The notes under the pieces are model-generated. The model was not told the DNA's origin. It saw only the letters and a program-made list of their open reading frames with translations, and did not search any database. From positions 1 to 47,929 of the forward strand of contig JAIPKB010000019.1 in the NCBI GenBank assembly GCA_021733795.1: a stretch of 47,929 nt of DNA, given 5' to 3'. Position numbers and translations under genes: made by a program. Source of the stretch: Akkermansiaceae bacterium (GTDB lineage Bacteria; Verrucomicrobiota; Verrucomicrobiia; Verrucomicrobiales; Akkermansiaceae). The stretch's first letter is position 1. Each line of letters begins with the position of its first letter. This document shows, piece after piece, positions 18,126 through 25,956 of this stretch.

Positions 18126-21100
18126 ATGAAACCATTGAATGAGAATATCGACACAAGAAATAGGATAAAACATCTGGCGGCTGCTTTTGGAATGGCTGCG
18201 ACGGTGTTTTTCGGTACCGGTCCGGAGGCCCGGGCGGACCTGATAGGACACTGGATCTCGGGAGCCTCCGATCTCATTGAGACGTCCGGAATTCATCCGG
18301 CAGGCACCCATGACGGGGTGGCGGTGGGGCCCAATGCCGGGGCGCTGGCCTTCAGCGCCGACGTGCCACCGGGATACACGGGGCAGTCTCTGGATTTGCA
18401 GGCTGGCAACGTCGGGGTGATGGTTCAGAACAGCGCCAACACCGACGCGGGCTACCTGAGCACCTATGACGATGGCATCCAGAGCCAATTCACGATCGCC
18501 TTCTGGGCCAAGGGGTTTCCGGGGGGCTGGGCGGGCTGGGTGTCCAAGCGCGGCGAGGACGGCATCGGTTGGCAGGTCCGGCGGATGGGGGGCGATTCGA
18601 TTGCGGGCTTCACCATGCGCGGGATTGACAACGAGGATGGCTGGGGCAGCAGCATCAGTGTCAATGACAGTCCCGCCAAGTGGCATCATTTCGCCGGGGT
18701 GTGGAATCAGGCGACCGGGACCCGCACGCTTTACGTGGACGGGGTGTTTTCCCACATCGTCAGCAACGGGGGTGGGCAGGTCATGACCCTTGCCGCCGAC
18801 AAACATCTGGGATTGGGAGCGAGACAGGGTGGCGGCGCGGACTTCGAAGGGTATTTTTCGGGGTTGCTGTTTGATGTCCGTTTATACAACCAGCCGCTTT
18901 CGCAGAGTGAGGTGATCGCATTGATTCCGCCGCCGATACCGGAAGGGTTGGTGGCGACGCCGGGCAATGGCAAAATCGCCCTGACTTGGAGTCCGTCGAT
19001 TGGCGCGACGAGCTACACCGTGTGGACGATGCACAGCGTGACCGAGGAAGTGCAGACCGATGTCGCCACCGCATCGCCATTCACCAAGGACGGCCTGACC
19101 AATGGCACTCGTTACTTCTTCAAGGTCCTTGCCAGCAACAGCGCAGGTAGCAGTGAATACTCGATGGAAGTCGATGGCGTGCCGGAACCCGGATCGGCCA
19201 AGGACATGCTTACCTTCAATTTCGGGAGTTTGGGCTCGTCAACGATTTTGGACACCACGATCATCAAGCATGTCCCGATGGGGACCAACGTGACGGCTCT
19301 GGCACCAACCTACACGGTGTCCCCCTATGCCACCGAGGATGCCGCCCATCCATCCGGCAGCGCCCGGGACTTCACCAGTCCGCAGACCTACACCGTCACT
19401 GCCGAGAACGGAACCACCAAGGTCTACACGGTGACAGTCGTCAAGTCCGCGCCGATGGTTTATGATTTCAACAACGGCTTGCAGGGGTGGACCCAGATCT
19501 GGCCCATGCCACTTCCCACCGGCTTGTGGGAGAACGGCCACGTCGGAGCCGGACACGATGGTGGTGAGACTCGTTTCGCGCGGTCGCCGGAGTTCTATCT
19601 GAACAATTTGAGCGGGCTGACGTTCCAGTTGGCCGGCGGGCAATCGCCGCTGGCCGTGCCCAGCGTGTATCCCGACGGGGTTCCCGAGCTGGCGATTGAT
19701 GGTGGTGGCTTTGCGGGGGTGGCCTTGCGCGATGTGGAAGCCGATACCTACGTGTTGAGCAAGAGGCGCGGTGGTTCCGGGGATGCCTATCAGGGGAACA
19801 GCTTCACCACGACGGATCTGGCCCCCTATGCCAACGACGGACGGAAATACACCGTCGATTACCTGGATTACAACAAAGGCGGCTGGGGGTGGACCTACAT
19901 GGACAATGTCTCGATTCCCGGAACCCCTGCGCCTGCCGCCAACATCACCAGCTTTTCGCTTTATGCGGCGGCCGCGATCATGGGTGAGGCAATCACCCTG
20001 TCCGTACCCTTCGGAACCCCGCTGACGGCGCTGGCTCCCACCTACACGATGAGCCCCGGCGCAACTTGTGCCAAGGCTTCCGGCAGCACCCAGGACTTCA
20101 CCAGCCCGGTCACCTATACCGTGCTTTCCTCGGACACCCTGGTGAGCCGGACCTATACCGTGTCGGTGGTGGTGTTGCCCGACCCGGCCACCACCCTGGT
20201 CGGGCAGTGGTTCGCCGGCGAGGAAACGCTGGCCGACACCTCCGGATACACGTCTGCAGGGACCCATGACGGTGTCGCAATCGGCGGCAATGCCGGGTCG
20301 CTCGCGTTCAATGCGGATGACGTGCCGCTGCAGTTTAGCGGCAGCTCGCTGGATCTGACCGCCGGCAACGTCGGGGTGATGATCAATAACAGCGCCACCA
20401 CCGACACCGGGTATCTGGACACCTACGACGGCGCAAGCCGCGACCAACTCACCGTTGCGTTCTGGGCCAAGGGCTTTCCGGGGGTTTGGGGAGCCTGGGT
20501 CTCCAAGCGGGGGGAAGATGGCATCGGTTGGCAAGTCCGCCGGTTTTCCGACACCAATTTCGCCTGCTTCACCCTGCGCGGCGTCGCTGATGAAGACGGC
20601 CCGGGCAGCACCATCAATGTGAACGAGAGCAATGCCATCTGGCATCATTTCGCGGGCGTCTGGGATCAAAGCACCGGCACCCGCTCACTTTACGTCGATG
20701 GCGTGCTGTCGCATGTGACCTCCAACGTGATCGGCCAGATGATGGGTCTTGCCGAAGGAAAACACCTGGCGTTGGGTGCCCGGCAAACCGGAGGCGAGGA
20801 CTTCGACAGCTATTTCGCCGGCCGTCTGTATGACGTCCGGATCTATCATCAGGTGCTTTTCGCCGACCAGATACAAACCGTGATGACGACGCCGACGACG
20901 GTGCAGGCACCGGAAGCGAAGATTCGCTCGTTCGGCTTGCCCGGCGTGCCGGCCGTGATTGTCGGGACCGACATTCTCTGGACGCTGCCGCTGGGGATGG
21001 ACGTAACCGCGCTTGCGCCAACCTTCACGTTGAGCCTCGGTGCCACCTGTGACCGGGTTTCCGGTGCCACTCTTGACTTCTCCGGTCCGCTGTCGTTCAC

Positions 21101-22127
21101 CGTCACCTCGTCGGACTCCCAGGTCAATGTCTACACCGCAACGGTCGTCTTCGCCAACAACTTCAACGACGGCACCCTTCAAGGTTGGCACAACCGCGTC
21201 TGGGATGCGACTGCCGGGGCCTGGACCGATCTCGAGCCGAACGTCACCACCATGCCTGCGACCATCAATGACGGGGTCATCCAGCCGCCTTCGGCCGACA
21301 ACTATCTGTTCGCGGTCAAAGATGGGGTGGTGGTGCCGAGTGGCGGCCAGAATGACAACCACTTGAATACGATCTGGCTCCGTTCGCCTCAGTTCTACCT
21401 CGACGGTTCGGGGGATTTGACCGTGCAGCTGGCCAAGGGAATCGCCCGCACCTCCCCGCCGGCAAACGAATCCGAGGTTCCTTATGCCGCGGTCACCGAC
21501 GCCGGTTGGATGGGCGTGGTCCTGTGCCGGGTCAGTGATGGTTCCTTCCTGCTGGCCAAATCCAAGACCCAGGGTCAGAACGACGCCATGTGGACGACGA
21601 CGTTCACGGAAAGCGAGTTGGCACCCTTTGTGGGGCTGCAGTGCACGGTGAACGTGATCAACTCCGATCGCGGTGGCTGGGGATGGCTGACCATGGACAA
21701 TGTGTCGATCCCCGGTGGGATCACCCAGACCGTCCTGCCGTCGCCGTACTGGGCATGGATGGACGCCAACTATCCGGACTTGGCTGACAAATCACCGGTG
21801 GGGGACCCCGATAGTGACGGGATGAACAACCATGCCGAATTCGCCTTCGGTCTCGATCCGAGCGATGGCGGGTCGGTCAATCCGATCACCGTGCCGCTCG
21901 ACAAGGGGACCGGCACGTTCCGTTACACTCGCCGCAGCCCGGCGGTCACTGAACTCACCTACTCGGTTGATACCTCCGTGGATCTGGTGAATTGGTGGCA
22001 GGACACCGAGGCCACCCTGAACCAGACCGTCGTCGCGACCGACGGTGACGTCCAGACGGTGGAAGTCACGCTCAGTGGACTGCCGCTGACTGATCCGAGC
22101 CTGTTCGTGAGCGTGCGGGCGGATTGA
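18126..22127 (+). CDS. Large exported LamG/DUF5018 modular surface protein
   Basis: 1333 residues from the ATG at 18126; the frame stays open upstream, but this start gives the signal peptide ending near PEARA. Modules in order: LamG/concanavalin-like (about 38-265, starting LIGHWISGASDLIE), fibronectin type III (268-353), DUF5018-like beta domain (362-440), a jelly-roll-like domain with NNGLQGWTQIW (443-600), DUF5018 (603-683), a second LamG (688-918), DUF5018 (928-1010), a second jelly-roll with DGTLQGWHNRVW (1011-1197), a DPDSDGMNNHAEF calcium-type motif (about 1227) and a C-terminal beta domain. LamG and jelly-roll domains usually bind glycans; no catalytic domain is seen, so this is probably a cell-surface or secreted carbohydrate-binding protein. 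Duplication of the LamG/jelly-roll set is evident at protein level. Confidence 0.85.
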   Translation: MKPLNENIDTRNRIKHLAAAFGMAATVFFGTGPEARADLIGHWISGASDLIETSGIHPAGTHDGVAVGPNAGALAFSADVPPGYTGQSLDLQAGNVGVMVQNSANTDAGYLSTYDDGIQSQFTIAFWAKGFPGGWAGWVSKRGEDGIGWQVRRMGGDSIAGFTMRGIDNEDGWGSSISVNDSPAKWHHFAGVWNQATGTRTLYVDGVFSHIVSNGGGQVMTLAADKHLGLGARQGGGADFEGYFSGLLFDVRLYNQPLSQSEVIALIPPPIPEGLVATPGNGKIALTWSPSIGATSYTVWTMHSVTEEVQTDVATASPFTKDGLTNGTRYFFKVLASNSAGSSEYSMEVDGVPEPGSAKDMLTFNFGSLGSSTILDTTIIKHVPMGTNVTALAPTYTVSPYATEDAAHPSGSARDFTSPQTYTVTAENGTTKVYTVTVVKSAPMVYDFNNGLQGWTQIWPMPLPTGLWENGHVGAGHDGGETRFARSPEFYLNNLSGLTFQLAGGQSPLAVPSVYPDGVPELAIDGGGFAGVALRDVEADTYVLSKRRGGSGDAYQGNSFTTTDLAPYANDGRKYTVDYLDYNKGGWGWTYMDNVSIPGTPAPAANITSFSLYAAAAIMGEAITLSVPFGTPLTALAPTYTMSPGATCAKASGSTQDFTSPVTYTVLSSDTLVSRTYTVSVVVLPDPATTLVGQWFAGEETLADTSGYTSAGTHDGVAIGGNAGSLAFNADDVPLQFSGSSLDLTAGNVGVMINNSATTDTGYLDTYDGASRDQLTVAFWAKGFPGVWGAWVSKRGEDGIGWQVRRFSDTNFACFTLRGVADEDGPGSTINVNESNAIWHHFAGVWDQSTGTRSLYVDGVLSHVTSNVIGQMMGLAEGKHLALGARQTGGEDFDSYFAGRLYDVRIYHQVLFADQIQTVMTTPTTVQAPEAKIRSFGLPGVPAVIVGTDILWTLPLGMDVTALAPTFTLSLGATCDRVSGATLDFSGPLSFTVTSSDSQVNVYTATVVFANNFNDGTLQGWHNRVWDATAGAWTDLEPNVTTMPATINDGVIQPPSADNYLFAVKDGVVVPSGGQNDNHLNTIWLRSPQFYLDGSGDLTVQLAKGIARTSPPANESEVPYAAVTDAGWMGVVLCRVSDGSFLLAKSKTQGQNDAMWTTTFTESELAPFVGLQCTVNVINSDRGGWGWLTMDNVSIPGGITQTVLPSPYWAWMDANYPDLADKSPVGDPDSDGMNNHAEFAFGLDPSDGGSVNPITVPLDKGTGTFRYTRRSPAVTELTYSVDTSVDLVNWWQDTEATLNQTVVATDGDVQTVEVTLSGLPLTDPSLFVSVRAD

Positions 22128-22165
22128 TCCGCGGCTCTATCGGGTGGAGCTCACTCGAACCATAA

Positions 22166-22196
22166 AGAAGGCCGGGAGGGCGACTCCCGCCCTTCT
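22166..22196. terminator. Bidirectional terminator hairpin between convergent genes
   Basis: Arms 22166-22178 and 22184-22196 pair over 13 bases with one mismatch around GGCGA. It lies between the stop of the LamG gene (22127) and that of the FGGY kinase (22245), which converge. No long T-run follows on either strand, so termination strength is uncertain. Confidence 0.55.
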
Positions 22197-22244
22197 CGCT
22201 TGCATTCCAGCCGGGCATGGCCCCCGCTTGGGGGGCAGTGATCA

Positions 22245-23789
22245 TCAAGGAGCCGGGAGCCGCCAAGCGGCCAGGGCGTGGTTGGCGGGGCGCAAGGCGG
22301 GCGCGAGCGAACGGTAGATCTCAAAGAGCGGCTCGTATCGCGCGGTGAGGGTCGGGTTTGGATGGTAGATGCGGGTGGAGCCTTTGACACGCTCCGCGGC
22401 TTCGTCCAGATCACGCCAGATGCCGAGCGCCACGCCCGCCAGCATGGCCGCGCCAAGCGGTGAGGTGTCCTGGGTCTCCGAAACCTCCACCGCCATGCCG
22501 GAAACGTCGGCCTTATTCTGGAGCCAGAACGAATTGCGCGTCGCTCCTCCCGAAGCGACAATGCGTTCGAAGCGGGTATCCATGCACCCCTCCATGGTTT
22601 TGAGAATGTGCAGAAACTGATAGTTGAGGCCCTCGATGACGGCTCGGAACAAATCGGTTCTGCGGGTGGTGTTGAGCAGTCCGACAAAGGCACCGGCGGC
22701 CTGGCCGTCGTTGACCGGACAGGCGGCGGAGGAAAGATAGGGTAAAAAGATCAGGCCTCCCGCGCCCGGTTTCGATTCGCGGTCGCCTTCAGCGACCAGT
22801 TCCTCCCAAGGCCGCTCCGCATCGCCGGTAACCTCTCGGAACCACGACAGGGCGGAGGCCGAGGGGGAACCACCCCAAGCCGCATATTGCCCGCGAGCGA
22901 CATGGGCTTGCATGCAGACACCCGCACGGCCCAAGGTCCAACTGCAGTCCGCTTGGGTGACGGTGGCGATCAGGCTCTCCCAGCTTCCCATCACATTGGA
23001 AACCACGCCAGGTCGGTGCCCGCCGACGGGCAGCGTGCCGCAGAGATGATCCTGGCCGGCCAGCACCACCGGCGTACCCTGGGGCAGTCCCGTCAGCCGT
23101 GCGGCCTCATCGGTCACCGTGCCAAGCACCGTTCCCGATGGTTTCACTACAGGAAGCAGCCGGCGTGGAATGCCGGAACATTCAATGAGCTCATCCGACC
23201 AAGCGCGTTGCTTTTGATCGAACAGCAACATGCAACTGGCCATGCTCGGATCGGTGGCACGAACGCCACAGAGCTTGAAATTGACGAAATCTTCGATCAG
23301 CAGCCACGACTCAGCTTGTTGGATAACGGCTGGTTCATGCTCCATCATCCAGCGCACACGCATCACTCCGGTCATCGCCCATGGCGGAAATCCGGCGATT
23401 CCGAAGGTTTTTTCCGCACCGATGGTCTGGTCCCACCAGGCCGCTTGAGGCGCGGTGCGGGCGCAGTGCCAACTGATGAAGGGATAAAGCACGCGGCCGT
23501 CCTCAGCGACAGGCACGCCATCCATGCCCATGCCGGTCACCGCCACGCCAACCACACGTGCGGGGTCATCGAGGCCGGTCAACACGTCACGGCACGCCTC
23601 GCCAACGCCTTTCCAGATCGCATCGGGATCCCAGAAAACCCACTCGGGATGCTCTGCTTCGCACGGATTATAGCGCTCGGTCGGGCGCGCGGCGGACGCT
23701 GCGCAGCGGCCGTCAGGAGTGTAAAGAAAGGCCTTGATCGAGGTCGATCCGAGATCGATGGCGGCCACCAGCTTGCGTTCGGATTTCAT
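22245..23789 (-). CDS. FGGY-family carbohydrate kinase
   Basis: 514 residues, typical for the family. The N-terminal ATPase/ribonuclease-H-fold phosphate motif is AAIDLGSTSIKAFLY (9-23). The second domain begins around VVLAGQDHLCG, where Asp247 aligns with the catalytic base. A C-terminal ATP-binding segment follows (RIVASGGATRNSFWLQNKAD and DTSPLGAAMLAGVALG). It would phosphorylate a free sugar or ketose after uptake. Substrate (xylulose, rhamnulose, fuculose or other) cannot be assigned from sequence. It is last in a minus-strand set, 12 bases after the RhaT-like transporter, and that pairing supports a 6-deoxysugar or similar substrate. Confidence 0.9.
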   Translation of the reverse strand: MKSERKLVAAIDLGSTSIKAFLYTPDGRCAASAARPTERYNPCEAEHPEWVFWDPDAIWKGVGEACRDVLTGLDDPARVVGVAVTGMGMDGVPVAEDGRVLYPFISWHCARTAPQAAWWDQTIGAEKTFGIAGFPPWAMTGVMRVRWMMEHEPAVIQQAESWLLIEDFVNFKLCGVRATDPSMASCMLLFDQKQRAWSDELIECSGIPRRLLPVVKPSGTVLGTVTDEAARLTGLPQGTPVVLAGQDHLCGTLPVGGHRPGVVSNVMGSWESLIATVTQADCSWTLGRAGVCMQAHVARGQYAAWGGSPSASALSWFREVTGDAERPWEELVAEGDRESKPGAGGLIFLPYLSSAACPVNDGQAAGAFVGLLNTTRRTDLFRAVIEGLNYQFLHILKTMEGCMDTRFERIVASGGATRNSFWLQNKADVSGMAVEVSETQDTSPLGAAMLAGVALGIWRDLDEAAERVKGSTRIYHPNPTLTARYEPLFEIYRSLAPALRPANHALAAWRLPAP

Positions 23790-23801
23790 GTCTGGATTTA
23801 T

Positions 23802-24812
23802 CTACAAAGTGTTGGCATAGCCCAGGAGGCAGACCCCAGCCACCAAAATCACCAGCGCGATGCGAATGCCACGCACGGCACGCGCGTCGGCACCTCTCCA
23901 TTCGCCGGTCAGGAAGCCGTTGACCGTGCCCATGAAAATCGCCAGTGACATGAAAATAGCATAGCCGACCGAGACGCCGAGCGCTCCCAATTTCGGACAA
24001 CCAACACCGAAACAGGCGATGGCACCGTCATGGAGCAGGGCCATGACCAGCGCGATCCCATAGACCGGCAAAATGCCCGGACGCACCAGAGTATTCCAGG
24101 TCTTGTTCGCGGTCAGCTTGTAGGCGCAATAGCCACACGCCGAAAAGGATCCGCCCCAGAGCGCCAGGGCGGTCACCGCAAAGGTCGCGCGCCACGGCGG
24201 ATTACCGAAGGGCGCGGCGGACGCCTGTTGCATGACCTCACCACCGAACCCGAAGGCCAGGGCATAACAGGCGCAGAGGACGCCGGAGAGCACGGCCACC
24301 GTAATTCCCCTGGGGAGATTGCGCGGGGCCTGGCCGACGCCGCTGCTTTGTTCCTTGAGCAGGGCGGCCTTTCCCGAGACGATCACTCCAACAATACAGA
24401 CCGCCGCGCCGCCCAGCATCAGTGCGCCCTTACTGGTGCCGAAAACGTCCGGGGTGAAAATCAGTGCCGGAACGATCGTGCCGAAGGCGATCTGCACTCC
24501 GTAGTTGATCGCATAGGCCAGCGAAAGTCCGACGAAGGCAAAGCTAAGGCCCAGCGTCATCGACCCCAGCCCCCACAGCAAGCCGAACACCACCGGGCCG
24601 ATCCATTGGCTGGGGGTGAGAGACCCGCAGACCGCGAAGAGATCCTTGACAAATGCGGGCCCTACCAGCAGCGGCAGGCAAACCGTGGCGAGGAAAAAGA
24701 ACGGCCCCCAGAGGGTTTCCCATGGAGTTCCCTTGCGCACGAACTTGCTGGGCAGGCCAAACGAACCGCCGCATAGCGCTCCGATCACGATGAGGATGAA
24801 TCCTGTGGTCAT
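23802..24812 (-). CDS. RhaT-family sugar/proton symporter
   Basis: 336 residues from the ATG at 24812, preceded by an AAGGAA ribosome-binding site; the frame extends upstream but that part is not membrane-like. About ten hydrophobic segments are visible, starting MTTGFILIVIGALCGGSFGL, followed by KFVRKGTPWETLWG and LLWGLGSMTLGLSFAFVGLS, which match the L-rhamnose/H+ symporter (RhaT, drug/metabolite transporter superfamily) pattern. It lies 11 bases after the URO-D gene and 12 before the kinase, so the three are almost surely co-transcribed. Real substrate unknown: RhaT relatives in this phylum sit in varied sugar loci. Confidence 0.85.
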   Translation of the reverse strand: MTTGFILIVIGALCGGSFGLPSKFVRKGTPWETLWGPFFFLATVCLPLLVGPAFVKDLFAVCGSLTPSQWIGPVVFGLLWGLGSMTLGLSFAFVGLSLAYAINYGVQIAFGTIVPALIFTPDVFGTSKGALMLGGAAVCIVGVIVSGKAALLKEQSSGVGQAPRNLPRGITVAVLSGVLCACYALAFGFGGEVMQQASAAPFGNPPWRATFAVTALALWGGSFSACGYCAYKLTANKTWNTLVRPGILPVYGIALVMALLHDGAIACFGVGCPKLGALGVSVGYAIFMSLAIFMGTVNGFLTGEWRGADARAVRGIRIALVILVAGVCLLGYANTL

Positions 24813-24823
24813 GGCTTGTTTCC

Positions 24824-25858
24824 TTAGGTGGGTTGATGGGTTGTTTCCAAGGTTCCGTAGGTTCGTAATGCCTCGAGCATCGCCCGGTAGTTCTCCGGTT
24901 TCACCCCACGATGGATGGTGTTGCTGGAAGAAACGATGAGGCCGGCCGGCCCCCCGTCGGTGATGCACCGGCGCACGGCGTCGCGCACCTCGTCAGGCGT
25001 GCCGGTGCACAAGGTGTTCACGCAATCGATGTTGCCCTTGAGCGCGATGCGCCCGCCATAAGCCGCCTTCATGGCGGCCATGGTGAGTCCGGAGCCCGGA
25101 TCGATCGGATCAAGGCAGTCGATGCCGGCTTCAATCCAGTCAGCCAACAACGGCAGAACGTTGCCGTCGCAGTGTTTCACGACCAGGCAACCCAAGGCCT
25201 TGAACCCACGGATCGCGCGCCGGAACGATGGCAATATGCGCTCCCGATAAACGTCGGGATGGAAAAGGGGGCCTGTCGCCATGGCGACATCATCGGTGGT
25301 GGCGATGATCCGCACGCCAAAAGTGCGCACCGCGTGTTCGGCCAGGGCGAGGTTGTAGGTGACGATCCGGTCCAAAAAACCGGCGCAGGCTTCCGGTTCG
25401 GCCAGCGGGGCCATCAGCGCCTCTTCGTAGCCCAGCAGGTCACGCAGGTCGGAAAAGCCGTCACGCACGTTGAAGACGACCGCCCGCCTGACCCCAAAAC
25501 GCTCGACGGCACGGCGCAGCGTCGCGAAGCGGTGATCCGCCCGCGGATCGGGAAAGGAGAACTCCTGATGGCGGGTGAGATCCGCCAAGGGATGGGCGAT
25601 GACCGCGGGGATGCTGTCTCCGGTCAATTGGCGGCGGGCCCCCCATTCGTCCTCGAAGACTTGAGCGTCGATAAAGTGCTTGGAGTAATCGGGGCGGATG
25701 TTGATGCCGTCAAGGTCCAGACATTCCACCACCTCCAGGGGATCCTCGAATCCGGTCAGCGCTTTCCCGACGGACCCGTCGATAAACCATTCAAACGTCG
25801 GGATCCGATCGGGCGTTTCCCGGCGGATCGCGGCACAGATGCGTTCGGTTCCGTTCAT
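24824..25858 (-). CDS. Uroporphyrinogen decarboxylase superfamily protein in a sugar operon
   Basis: 344 residues, the usual URO-D length. N-terminal MNGTERICAAIRRETPDRIP is typical of MtaA/URO-D-like proteins. Further along are VVFNVRDGFSDLRDLLG, ATTDDVAMATGPLFHPD and VVKHCDGNVLPLL, where relatives have a metal-site HxC or HSDGN element, then ALKGNIDCVNTLCTGTPDEV and SSSNTIHRGVKPENY, the conserved C-terminal end of the barrel. Not HemE by context: it lies between an HzsA-like exported protein and a RhaT symporter plus FGGY kinase. It could be a methyltransferase or an unknown lyase acting on the transported sugar; this is inference. The fold call is firm, the reaction is not. Confidence 0.82.
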   Translation of the reverse strand: MNGTERICAAIRRETPDRIPTFEWFIDGSVGKALTGFEDPLEVVECLDLDGINIRPDYSKHFIDAQVFEDEWGARRQLTGDSIPAVIAHPLADLTRHQEFSFPDPRADHRFATLRRAVERFGVRRAVVFNVRDGFSDLRDLLGYEEALMAPLAEPEACAGFLDRIVTYNLALAEHAVRTFGVRIIATTDDVAMATGPLFHPDVYRERILPSFRRAIRGFKALGCLVVKHCDGNVLPLLADWIEAGIDCLDPIDPGSGLTMAAMKAAYGGRIALKGNIDCVNTLCTGTPDEVRDAVRRCITDGGPAGLIVSSSNTIHRGVKPENYRAMLEALRTYGTLETTHQPT

Positions 25859-25956
25859 CGGATATTCGCTGCTGGAGAGGAATTCATGAAGTGCGGTTCG
25901 TGGGCCTGAGCCTACCCGTCGGCGCTACCATGCCAAAGACCATATTGGCGGTGGTT

